From contig CALEBD010000149.1 in the NCBI GenBank assembly GCA_937944945.1, positions 1 through 9,443 on the forward strand: a DNA stretch of 9,443 bases, in the 5' to 3' direction. Source of the DNA: an uncultured Clostridium sp. Its GTDB lineage: Bacteria > Bacillota > Clostridia > Peptostreptococcales > Peptostreptococcaceae. Both the position numbers and the translations under genes were made by a program. Positions 1-7,162 of this stretch are shown here, piece after piece (positions within the stretch are counted from its first letter, which is position 1; each line of letters begins with the position of its first letter). The notes beneath the pieces were generated by a model, which was not told where the DNA came from, did not search any database, and worked only from the letters and a program-made list of their open reading frames with translations.

Positions 1-183
1 TTCGAATTAAGTCTAGTTAGCGATGAAAGAGAAGTTGAGGAATCTCACGTTATAGAAGATCTTGATGATGCTGACGAAGATTTAGTAGAAGATATGGATT
101 ATGATGTTGAAGAAGTAGACGATAATTTAAATTTTGATTTCAGTGGCTTTGGCGATGAAGACAACAGTGATTTTGAAATATAG
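1..183 (+). CDS. rpoB: RNA polymerase beta subunit, C-terminal end (partial)
   Basis: The window opens in frame with the last 60 codons of a gene that ends in TAG at 181-183. It lies directly before rpoC, the usual place of rpoB, and its start FELSLVSDEREVEE resembles the segment that follows the conserved C-terminal clamp-anchoring part of RpoB in Clostridia. The visible peptide is strikingly acidic: I count 27 Asp/Glu in 60 residues, against one Arg and one His, and it ends DEDNSDFEI. The catalytic and rifampicin-binding parts of RpoB lie outside the window. In the cell the product pairs with beta' to form the active-site cleft. Identity rests on position and the tail, because no catalytic motif is visible. 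Confidence 0.9.
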   Translation, partial: FELSLVSDEREVEESHVIEDLDDADEDLVEDMDYDVEEVDDNLNFDFSGFGDEDNSDFEI

Positions 184-210
184 TTTTATAATAAAATAAA
201 TATCAAATAG

Positions 211-228
211 AAGGGAGAGAACTCCTTG
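211..228 (+). promoter_or_regulatory. rpoC ribosome binding site and TTG start, inside a small hairpin
   Basis: AAGGGAG (211-217) lies 8 bases before the TTG start at 226. GGAG (214-217) can pair with CTCC (222-225) around the loop AGAA, so part of the Shine-Dalgarno sequence could be hidden next to a non-ATG start. The stem is only 4 bp, extendable by a G-U pair onto the first base of the start codon. The TTG start is chosen because the protein then begins like other Firmicutes RpoC proteins (NNFE...IGLASPE) and because no ATG lies nearby. Confidence 0.7.
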
Positions 229-3200
229 TTTGAATTAAACAATTTCGAGTCGATAAAAATAGGTTTAGCCTCTCCAGAACGTATAAGAGAATGGTCTAGA
301 GGAGAAGTTAAAAAACCAGAAACAATTAATTACCGTACTTTAAAACCAGAAAAAGACGGTCTATTCTGTGAAAGAATATTTGGACCACAAAAAGACTGGG
401 AATGTCATTGTGGAAAATATAGAAGAGTTAGATACAAAGGTGTAGTTTGTGATAGATGTGGCGTAGAAGTTACAAAATCTAAAGTAAGAAGAGAAAGAAT
501 GGGACATATAGAGCTTGCAGCTCCTATGTCTCATATCTGGTACTTCAAAGGGATCCCAAGTAGAATGGGTCTATTATTAGACATGTCTCCAAGATCTCTT
601 GAAAAAATACTATACTTTGCTTCATATGTAGTTATAGATCCAGGCGAAACTGGACTAAACGAAAAACAATTATTAACTGAAAAAGAATTTAGAAGTAATT
701 ACGAAAAATACGGAAATACTTTTGAAGTTGGTATGGGTGCTGAAGCAGTTAAAAAATTATTAATGAAAATTGACCTTGAACAAGAAAGTAAATTATTAAG
801 AGATGATTTAAAAGACAGTACAGGTCAAAAAAGAGTTAGAACAATAAGAAGATTAGAAGTAGTAGAAGCATTCAAAAAATCAGGAAATAAACCTGAATGG
901 ATGATTCTTGAAGCTATTCCAGTAATCCCACCAGATTTAAGACCAATGGTTCAATTAGATGGTGGTAGATTCGCTACTTCTGACTTAAATGACTTATATA
1001 GAAGAGTTATAAACAGAAATAACAGATTAAAAAGATTATTAGAGCTTGGAGCTCCTGACATCATCGTTAGAAATGAAAAAAGAATGCTTCAAGAAGCTGT
1101 AGATGCTCTAATAGACAATGGTAGAAGAGGTAGACCAGTTACTGGACCAGGAAATAGACCATTAAAATCTTTATCAGACATGCTTAAAGGTAAACAAGGT
1201 CGTTTCCGTCAAAACTTACTTGGTAAACGTGTTGACTACTCAGGACGTTCAGTTATAGTTGTTGGACCAGATCTTAAATTCTACCAATGTGGTATTCCAA
1301 GAAAAATGGCTCTTGAATTATTCAAACCATTCGTAATGGATAAATTAGTTAAAGAAGGTTATGCACATAATATAAAAAGTGCTAAATCATTAGTAGAAAA
1401 AGTAAAACCAGAAGTATGGGATGTTCTTGAAGAAGTAATTAAGAGCCATCCAGTTTTACTTAACCGTGCCCCTACTCTTCATAGATTAGGTATACAAGCA
1501 TTTGAACCAGTTTTAGTTGAAGGTAAAGCTATAAGATTACATCCACTAGCTTGTACAGCATACAATGCCGACTTCGACGGTGACCAAATGGCGGTACACG
1601 TACCTTTATCAGTAGAAGCACAAGCAGAAGCAAGATTCTTAATGCTTTCTGTAAATAATATACTTGCTCCAAAAGATGGTTCTCCAATAACTACTCCATC
1701 TCAAGATATGGTTCTAGGATGTTACTACTTAACAATAGAATCTCAAGGAGGAGAAAAAGGAACTGGAACAGTATTTAAAGACTTTAACGAATTAATGATG
1801 GCTTACCAAACTAAAGCCGTTGAATTACACTCAACAGTAAAAATGAGAATTGTTTTAGAAGATGGTAGAGTTGGAATAACAGAAAGTACTGTAGGTAGAT
1901 TCATATTCAATGAAAATATACCTCAAGACTTAGGATTCGTAAACAGAGAAGAAGATCCATTCGGATTAGAAATAGATTACTTAGTTGATAAAAAAGCTTT
2001 AGGTAAGATAATAGATAAATGTTTCAGAAGACATGGAAACACTATAACTGCTGAAGTTTTAGACCATATTAAATCACTAGGATTTAAATATTCAACTATA
2101 GGTGGTATAACAGTTGCAGTTGCTGATATGAAAATACCTGCAACAAAACAAGCATTAATCAAAGATGCTGAAGTACAAGTTGAAAAATACGAAAAAGTAT
2201 TCAGAAGAGGTTTAATCTCTGACGAAGAAAGATACGAAAAAGTTATAGATACTTGGACTAAAACAACTGAAAAAGTTACAGACGAGCTAATGAATGGTCT
2301 TGAAAGAATGAACAACATTTACATCATGGCACATTCAGGAGCCAGAGGTTCTAAGAACCAGATAAGACAGTTAGCTGGTATGCGTGGTCTGATGGCCAAT
2401 GCATCTGGTAAAACAGTTGAAATCCCAGTTAAATCTAACTTCCGTGAAGGGTTATCAGTAATGGAATACTTCACATCTTCACACGGTGCCAGAAAAGGGT
2501 TAGCCGATACAGCGCTACGTACAGCCGATTCAGGTTACTTAACAAGAAGACTTGTTGACGTCAGTCAAGATGTTATAGTTAGAGATTATGACTGTGGTAC
2601 TAAAGAAACAACAGAAATCTTTGCTATAAAAGATGGAAATGAAGCAATAGAAGATTTATATGATAGAATAGTAGGAAGATACACTAGAGATGCTATACTT
2701 CACCCAGAAACTGGAGAAGTATTAGTAGAAGCAGACACAATGATACAAGAAGACGATGCTGAAGCTATAATAAATGCAGGTATCGAAAAAGTTAACATAA
2801 GAACTGTTCTTAACTGTAAAACTCATCATGGTGTTTGTTCTAAGTGTTACGGTAGAAACTTAGCTACTGGTAAAGAAGTTAATATCGGTGAAGCTGTTGG
2901 TATAATCGCAGCTCAATCAATCGGTGAACCTGGTACTCAGCTTACAATGCGTACATTCCATACAGGTGGGGTTGCCGGAGGAGATATAACTCAAGGTCTT
3001 CCAAGGGTTGAAGAGCTTTTCGAAGCTAGAAAACCAAAAGGTTTAGCTATAATATCTGAAATAACTGGTAGAGTTGAAATAGACGAAACTGGTAAGAGAA
3101 AAGAAGTTATAGTAGTACCTAAAGAAGGTGAAAGAGAAGTTTACCAAATACCATATGGATCAAGAGTCAGAGTAAAACAAGGTCAACTTGTTGAAGCTGG

Positions 3201-3720
3201 TGATCCACTTACTCAAGGTTCTATAAATCCACACGATATAGTTAGAGTTAAAGGTATCGGCGGAGTTCAAGAATACATCGTTAAAGAAGTTCAAAGAGTG
3301 TATAGACTTCAAGGAGTTGATATCAACGATAAACATATAGAAGTAATTGTTAGACAAATGCTATCTAAAGTTAAAGTTGAAGATCCAGGAGATACAGATT
3401 TATTACCAGGTGGTTATGAAGATGTATTAACATTCCAAGAATGTAACGAAGAAGCTGAATCTCAAGGATTAAGACCAGCTGTTGCTAAGAGAGTTTTACT
3501 TGGTATAACTAAAGCATCTCTTGCTACAGATTCATTCCTATCAGCAGCATCATTCCAAGAAACTACAAGAGTTTTAACAGAAGCTGCTATAAAAGGTAAA
3601 GAAGACCACCTAATAGGACTTAAAGAAAATGTTATATTAGGTAAATTAATACCAGCAGGAACAGGAATGAAAAAATACAGAAACATAGCAGTTGAAAAAA
3701 TAGAAGAAGAATCTTTATAA
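226..3720 (+). CDS. rpoC: DNA-directed RNA polymerase subunit beta'
   Basis: Complete 1164-residue largest subunit of RNA polymerase, which forms the clamp and carries the catalytic magnesium site for RNA synthesis. Visible in order: the N-terminal zinc site C60, C62, C75, C78; the clamp and lid region; the invariant NADFDGD at 447-453, whose D449, D451 and D453 hold the catalytic Mg; the bridge-helix region around 704-790 (GARGSKNQIRQ through the RTADSGYLTRRL segment); the second zinc site C790, C864, C871, C874, with the same spacing as in E. coli; and the trigger loop beginning near G888 with M908, R909 and H912. The protein lacks the large SI3 insertion of proteobacteria, as expected for Firmicutes. 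It lies 42 bases behind rpoB with no promoter visible between, so the two are probably cotranscribed. Arg is almost always AGA, except for eleven CGT codons that all fall in conserved motifs. No frameshift or lost catalytic residue is seen. Confidence 0.99.
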   Translation: MFELNNFESIKIGLASPERIREWSRGEVKKPETINYRTLKPEKDGLFCERIFGPQKDWECHCGKYRRVRYKGVVCDRCGVEVTKSKVRRERMGHIELAAPMSHIWYFKGIPSRMGLLLDMSPRSLEKILYFASYVVIDPGETGLNEKQLLTEKEFRSNYEKYGNTFEVGMGAEAVKKLLMKIDLEQESKLLRDDLKDSTGQKRVRTIRRLEVVEAFKKSGNKPEWMILEAIPVIPPDLRPMVQLDGGRFATSDLNDLYRRVINRNNRLKRLLELGAPDIIVRNEKRMLQEAVDALIDNGRRGRPVTGPGNRPLKSLSDMLKGKQGRFRQNLLGKRVDYSGRSVIVVGPDLKFYQCGIPRKMALELFKPFVMDKLVKEGYAHNIKSAKSLVEKVKPEVWDVLEEVIKSHPVLLNRAPTLHRLGIQAFEPVLVEGKAIRLHPLACTAYNADFDGDQMAVHVPLSVEAQAEARFLMLSVNNILAPKDGSPITTPSQDMVLGCYYLTIESQGGEKGTGTVFKDFNELMMAYQTKAVELHSTVKMRIVLEDGRVGITESTVGRFIFNENIPQDLGFVNREEDPFGLEIDYLVDKKALGKIIDKCFRRHGNTITAEVLDHIKSLGFKYSTIGGITVAVADMKIPATKQALIKDAEVQVEKYEKVFRRGLISDEERYEKVIDTWTKTTEKVTDELMNGLERMNNIYIMAHSGARGSKNQIRQLAGMRGLMANASGKTVEIPVKSNFREGLSVMEYFTSSHGARKGLADTALRTADSGYLTRRLVDVSQDVIVRDYDCGTKETTEIFAIKDGNEAIEDLYDRIVGRYTRDAILHPETGEVLVEADTMIQEDDAEAIINAGIEKVNIRTVLNCKTHHGVCSKCYGRNLATGKEVNIGEAVGIIAAQSIGEPGTQLTMRTFHTGGVAGGDITQGLPRVEELFEARKPKGLAIISEITGRVEIDETGKRKEVIVVPKEGEREVYQIPYGSRVRVKQGQLVEAGDPLTQGSINPHDIVRVKGIGGVQEYIVKEVQRVYRLQGVDINDKHIEVIVRQMLSKVKVEDPGDTDLLPGGYEDVLTFQECNEEAESQGLRPAVAKRVLLGITKASLATDSFLSAASFQETTRVLTEAAIKGKEDHLIGLKENVILGKLIPAGTGMKKYRNIAVEKIEEESL

Positions 3721-3740
3721 GAATTGTTATATAAACATTC

Positions 3741-3769
3741 TTGACATGTACTGTATGTGATGTTAAAAT
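3741..3769 (+). promoter_or_regulatory. Predicted sigma-A promoter of the str operon
   Basis: A consensus -35 TTGACA (3741-3746), a 17-base spacer and -10 TAAAAT (3764-3769) preceded by TG at 3761-3762 (extended -10). Taking the last -10 base as -7 puts the start at G3776, so the transcript would begin GUGCG. The promoter lies only 20 bases after the rpoC stop, so rpsL can be transcribed independently of rpoBC, with or without readthrough from upstream. Confidence 0.85.
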
Positions 3770-3781
3770 GTAAAAGTGCGA

Positions 3782-3827
3782 ATTTAAAAGTTTACTCTAA
3801 ATTACTGTTTAGGGTAAACTTTTAAGT
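3782..3827 (+). terminator. 20-bp hairpin: possible rpoBC terminator or rpsL attenuator
   Basis: Left arm 3782-3801 pairs with right arm 3808-3827 along all 20 positions (G-U at two), around loop TTACTG. The core 3790-3801/3808-3819 is followed by TTTT and preceded by AAAA, the shape of a bidirectional terminator, but the T-tract is short and is followed by AAGTGAG. Because it begins only about 6 bases after the predicted rpsL start, it would lie inside the rpsL transcript as well as downstream of rpoC. Termination ability is uncertain. Confidence 0.4.
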
Positions 3828-3963
3828 GAGCTTTAATATAATTAAAGAACTATTAAGTACCAAACTATTAAATGTTTGTGTATGTAACGAACATTTAACT
3901 ACGGAAATCGGTAGGAATATCCGATTTAGTTGGCGATCATTAAAAGATCGAAATTTTAGAAGA

Positions 3964-3971
3964 GGGAGGTG
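3964..3971 (+). promoter_or_regulatory. rpsL ribosome binding site that decides the start codon
   Basis: GGGAGGTG precedes two adjacent ATG codons at 3975 and 3978. The in-frame GTG at 3969 overlaps the Shine-Dalgarno sequence itself and cannot be the start. From the GGGAGG core the ATG at 3978 has an 8-base spacer and gives the family N-terminus MPTINQLVRK. The ATG at 3975 would add one Met with a 5-base spacer. Confidence 0.85.
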
Positions 3972-3977
3972 CCGATG

Positions 3978-4400
3978 ATGCCAACAATTAACCAATTAGT
4001 TCGTAAGAGTAGAAAAGACTTATTAAAAAAATCTACTGCTCCAGCATTACAAAAGAGTTACAACTCTTTAAACAAAAAAACAACTGATGCAAGTTCACCA
4101 CAAAAAAGAGGAGTTTGTACTTCAGTAAAAACAGTTACTCCTAAAAAACCTAACTCAGCTTTAAGAAAAGTTGCCAGAGTTAAGTTAACAAACGGAATAG
4201 AAGTTTCTGCTTATATACCAGGAGAAGGACACAACTTACAAGAGCATAGTGTTGTTCTTATAAGAGGAGGAAGAGTTAAAGACCTTCCAGGGGTTAGATA
4301 CCATATATTAAGAGGTACATTAGATACTGCAGGTGTTGATAAGAGAATGCAAGCAAGATCTAAATATGGTGCTAAAAAACCTAAAGCTGCTAAAAAATAG
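3978..4400 (+). CDS. rpsL: 30S ribosomal protein S12
   Basis: A 140-residue S12, the decoding-centre protein of the small subunit that contacts 16S rRNA near the A site and helps set translational accuracy. It starts MPTINQLVRK and carries PQKRGVC (41-47), TPKKPNSALRK (54-64), GEGHNLQEH (82-90) and RVKDLPGVRYH (99-109). The region of about 18-40 holds the extra residues typical of Firmicutes relative to E. coli. K56 and K101, equivalent to E. coli K43 and K88 where streptomycin resistance changes arise, are both lysine, so the protein looks wild type. D102 is the position that some bacteria methylthiolate; whether that happens here is unknown. It is first gene of the str operon, behind its own promoter and a long leader. 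An alternative start 3 bases upstream is possible. Confidence 0.98.
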   Translation: MPTINQLVRKSRKDLLKKSTAPALQKSYNSLNKKTTDASSPQKRGVCTSVKTVTPKKPNSALRKVARVKLTNGIEVSAYIPGEGHNLQEHSVVLIRGGRVKDLPGVRYHILRGTLDTAGVDKRMQARSKYGAKKPKAAKK

Positions 4401-4424
4401 ATAATAGAGTTTACTAAATTGAAA

Positions 4425-4480
4425 TATTATAGTGCGGTGCTTTAAATATATATATATTTATGGCATACGGCATTGTGATA
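4425..4480 (+). promoter_or_regulatory. Long hairpin in the rpsL-rpsG spacer (candidate S7 control site)
   Basis: The 132-base gap between rpsL and rpsG folds on paper into one long helix. 4425-4435 pairs with 4470-4480 (11 bp including G-U pairs). After an internal loop, 4437-4441 pairs with 4462-4466. An 18-base A/T palindrome at 4443-4460 then forms the top. In E. coli, S7 represses the str operon by binding the rpsL-rpsG intercistronic RNA, so position suggests a similar role, but the sequence alone does not show S7 binding. A weak promoter-like pair, TTGAAA (4419-4424) and TTAAAT (4442-4447) with 17 bases between, overlaps it and I give it little weight. Confidence 0.45.
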
Positions 4481-4532
4481 ATATGTCGAGTACCTATGAT
4501 TTAAGATAAAAATAATTAAGGAGGGAAGCAAA

Positions 4533-5003
4533 ATGCCAAGAAAAGGTAATGTTCCAAAAAGAGACGTATTACCAGATCCAGTATACGGAAGTAAGGTAGT
4601 TACAAAATTAATAAATAACTTAATGATAGACGGAAAAAAAGGAAAAGCACAAAAAATAGTTTATGATGCTTTTGATATAATAGCTGAAAAAACTGGAGAA
4701 GAAGCTTTAGAAGTATTCAACAAAGCTATGGATAACATAATGCCAGTTTTAGAAGTAAAAGCTAGAAGAGTTGGTGGAGCTAACTACCAAGTTCCAATAG
4801 AAGTTAGACCAGACAGAAGACAAACTTTAGGTCTTAGATGGTTAGTAACATACACAAGAGCTCGTGGGGAAAAAGGTATGGTAGAAAAACTTGCGAGAGA
4901 AATAATGGATGCTGCAAACAATACAGGAGCATCAGTTAAGAAAAGAGAAGATACTCATAAAATGGCTGAAGCAAATAAAGCATTTGCTCACTACAGATTC
5001 TAA
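4533..5003 (+). CDS. rpsG: 30S ribosomal protein S7
   Basis: A 156-residue S7, the primary binder that starts assembly of the 16S rRNA 3' major domain (the 30S head) and lies near the E site. It begins MPRKGNVPKRDVLPDPVYGS, carries the extended beta-hairpin region VKARRVGGANYQVPIEVRP (about 75-93) and the basic C-terminal helix ending in EANKAFAHYRF. Length equals that usual in Firmicutes and bacteria generally. The start is set by AAGGAGGG (4518-4525), 7 bases before ATG. It is the second gene of the str operon, after a 132-base structured gap that is unusually long for neighbours in this operon. S7 is the autoregulator of this operon in E. coli; whether it acts so here is unknown. Confidence 0.98.
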   Translation: MPRKGNVPKRDVLPDPVYGSKVVTKLINNLMIDGKKGKAQKIVYDAFDIIAEKTGEEALEVFNKAMDNIMPVLEVKARRVGGANYQVPIEVRPDRRQTLGLRWLVTYTRARGEKGMVEKLAREIMDAANNTGASVKKREDTHKMAEANKAFAHYRF

Positions 5004-5069
5004 TTTGATTCTAATATAAGAATTCAACTAGGATTTACGAAATATTAGAGATATCTAAGGAGGATAACC

Positions 5070-7136
5070 ATGGCTAGAAATTTTCCTTTGGAAAGAACTA
5101 GAAATATAGGAATCATGGCTCATATAGATGCAGGGAAAACTACAACTACTGAAAGAATCCTGTTCTACACTGGGCGTACACATAAAATAGGAGAAACTCA
5201 CGAAGGAGCTTCTCAAATGGACTGGATGGAGCAAGAAAAAGAAAGAGGTATAACAATAACTTCTGCTGCTACAACTACTACTTGGAAAGATCATAGAATA
5301 AACATAATAGATACTCCAGGACACGTAGACTTCACAGTTGAGGTTGAAAGATCTCTTAGAGTTCTTGACGGTTCAGTTGCTGTTTTCTGTGCTAAAGGTG
5401 GGGTTGAACCTCAATCTGAAAACGTATGGAGACAAGCTGAAACTTACAAAGTTCCAAGAATAGCATTCGTTAACAAAATGGATATACTTGGTGCTAACTT
5501 CTACAACGTTGTAGAAATGATGAAAGACAGACTAGGTTCTAATGCTGTACCTGTACAATTACCAATAGGTAAAGAAGATACATTCCAAGGTATAATAGAC
5601 TTAGTTAAAATGGACGCTATAATATACGAAGATGATCTTGGTACTGTTATGGACGAAACTGAAATCCCTGCAGATATGAAAGAAATAGCTGCTGAGTGGA
5701 GAGAAAAATTAGTTGAAGCAGTTGCTGAAACTGATGAAGAATTAATGATGAAATATCTTGAAGGTGAAGAATTCACTGAAGAAGAAATAAAAGCTGCTAT
5801 AAGAAAAGCTACTATAGCATGTGAAATGAACCCAGTATTCTGTGGTACTGCTTACAGAAACAAAGGTGTTCAACCAGTTATAGATGCTGTTATAGACTAC
5901 TTACCAGCTCCAACTGATATACCTGCTATAAAAGGTGTATTACCAGATGGAACTGAAGCTGAAAGACATGCTTCTGATGAAGAACCATTCTCAGCATTAG
6001 CATTCAAAATAATGACTGACCCATTCGTTGGTAAGTTAGCATTCTTCAGAGTTTACTCTGGTACTTTAGAATCTGGTTCTTACGTATTAAATGCTACTAA
6101 GAACAAGAGAGAAAGAATAGGACGTATCCTACAAATGCATGCTAATACAAGACAAGAAATAACTGAAGTTTATGCAGGAGATATAGCTGCTGCAGTAGGT
6201 TTAAAAGATACTACAACTGGAGATACTTTATGTGATCCAAACAATGCTATCATACTTGAATCTATGGAATTCCCTGAACCAGTTATAGACGTAGCTATAG
6301 AGCCAAAATCTAAAGCTGCTCAAGAAAAAATGGGTACTGCTCTTCAAAAATTAGCTGAAGAGGATCCAACTTTCAGAGTTAGAACTGACGAAGAAACTGG
6401 ACAAACTATAATCGGTGGTATGGGTGAGTTACACTTAGAAATCATCGTTGATAGATTATTAAGAGAGTTCAAAGTTGAAGCAAATGTTGGTGCTCCACAA
6501 GTTGCTTACAGAGAAACAATAACTAAACCAGTTGATGTTGAGTACAAATACTCTAAACAATCAGGTGGTAGAGGACAATACGGACACGTTAAACTTAGAG
6601 TTACTCCACAAGAGCCAGGTGCTGGATACGTATTCGAAAACAAAACTGTTGGTGGATCTGTTCCTAAAGAATATGTTGGACCAACTGATATGGGTATCCA
6701 AGGTGCTATGCAAGCCGGTGTTGTTGCAGGTTATCCTGTAGTTGACGTTGCTGTTGAATTATACGATGGTTCTTACCATGAAGTCGATTCATCAGAAATG
6801 GCATTCAAAATGGCTGGTTCAATGGCTATGAAGGAAGCTTTAAAGAAAGGTGATTCAGTATTACTTGAACCATACTTCAAAGTTGAAGTTGTTACTCCAG
6901 AAGAATACATGGGAGATGTTATGGGTGGAATAAACTCTAAGAGAGGTTTAATCCAAGGTATGGAAGCTAGAGCAGGTGCACAAGTTATAAATGCATTCGT
7001 TCCACTTTCAGAAATGTTCGGTTACTCAACTGAATTAAGATCTACTACTCAAGGTAGAGCTACTTACACTATGATATTCGACCACTACGAACAAGTTCCA
7101 GCTGGTGTAGCTAAAAAAATAGCTGAAGGTAGATAA
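5070..7136 (+). CDS. fusA: Elongation factor G (translocase GTPase)
   Basis: A 688-residue EF-G, which uses GTP to drive movement of tRNA and mRNA on the ribosome and, with RRF, splits ribosomes during recycling. GTPase motifs: G1 AHIDAGKT (17-24), switch I RGITI (59-63), G3 DTPGH (81-85, catalytic H85), G4 NKMD (135-138). A domain-II beta barrel follows at about 290-400, then domain III. Domain IV contains SGGRGQYGH (498-506) and the tip loop YHEVDSSE with H570, which reaches the decoding centre. Domain V ends the protein. Length fits the canonical translocating EF-G rather than a tetracycline-resistance ribosomal protection protein. The start has TAAGGAGG (5056-5063), 6 bases before ATG. 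The gap to rpsG is 66 bases and shows no convincing promoter, so it is probably cotranscribed with rpsL and rpsG. Confidence 0.98.
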   Translation: MARNFPLERTRNIGIMAHIDAGKTTTTERILFYTGRTHKIGETHEGASQMDWMEQEKERGITITSAATTTTWKDHRINIIDTPGHVDFTVEVERSLRVLDGSVAVFCAKGGVEPQSENVWRQAETYKVPRIAFVNKMDILGANFYNVVEMMKDRLGSNAVPVQLPIGKEDTFQGIIDLVKMDAIIYEDDLGTVMDETEIPADMKEIAAEWREKLVEAVAETDEELMMKYLEGEEFTEEEIKAAIRKATIACEMNPVFCGTAYRNKGVQPVIDAVIDYLPAPTDIPAIKGVLPDGTEAERHASDEEPFSALAFKIMTDPFVGKLAFFRVYSGTLESGSYVLNATKNKRERIGRILQMHANTRQEITEVYAGDIAAAVGLKDTTTGDTLCDPNNAIILESMEFPEPVIDVAIEPKSKAAQEKMGTALQKLAEEDPTFRVRTDEETGQTIIGGMGELHLEIIVDRLLREFKVEANVGAPQVAYRETITKPVDVEYKYSKQSGGRGQYGHVKLRVTPQEPGAGYVFENKTVGGSVPKEYVGPTDMGIQGAMQAGVVAGYPVVDVAVELYDGSYHEVDSSEMAFKMAGSMAMKEALKKGDSVLLEPYFKVEVVTPEEYMGDVMGGINSKRGLIQGMEARAGAQVINAFVPLSEMFGYSTELRSTTQGRATYTMIFDHYEQVPAGVAKKIAEGR

Positions 7137-7162
7137 TATCTATTTAAATAAAAAATAAATAA

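Larger units (their letters stand above)
3776..3977 (+). promoter_or_regulatory. Structured 5' leader of the rpsL operon (candidate regulatory RNA)
   Basis: The 257 bases between rpoC and rpsL contain no credible gene. Downstream of the predicted start are five inverted repeats in a row: 3782-3801 with 3808-3827 (20 bp including two G-U pairs, 6-base loop); 3831-3837 with 3841-3847 (7 bp, loop ATA); 3868-3878 with 3888-3898 (11 bp including one G-U); 3905-3911 with 3921-3927 (7 bp, loop TAGGAATAT); and 3934-3938 with 3946-3950 (5 bp). The Shine-Dalgarno sequence follows directly. A leader of about 200 bases with this much pairing suggests regulation by a ribosomal protein, by attenuation or through RNA stability. 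I cannot match it to a named family. Confidence 0.6.

Noticed and set aside
1977..2318. Antisense open frame of 113 codons inside rpoC
   Set aside because: It is a shadow of rpoC on the other strand, with a low-complexity Ser/Leu/Phe-rich product and no family resemblance.
3969..3977. GTG at 3969 as the rpsL start, giving a 143-residue protein
   Set aside because: The GTG is part of the Shine-Dalgarno sequence GGGAGGTG itself. The ATG at 3978 gives the family N-terminus and proper spacing.
4419..4447. Internal promoter before rpsG (TTGAAA, 17 bases, TTAAAT)
   Set aside because: The -10 matches only four of six bases and lies within the long hairpin; it is mentioned there but not called separately.
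5055..5324. Antisense open frame across the fusA start
   Set aside because: Low-complexity Ser/Tyr/Cys-rich product that covers the fusA ribosome binding site and GTPase motifs; a shadow frame.
6532..6741. Same-strand open frame in another phase inside fusA
   Set aside because: It lies wholly within domain IV of EF-G, has no ribosome binding site, and matches no family.
5070..7136. fusA as a tetracycline-resistance ribosomal protection protein
   Set aside because: The 688-residue length, the DSSE tip with H570 and the str operon position all fit the housekeeping EF-G.
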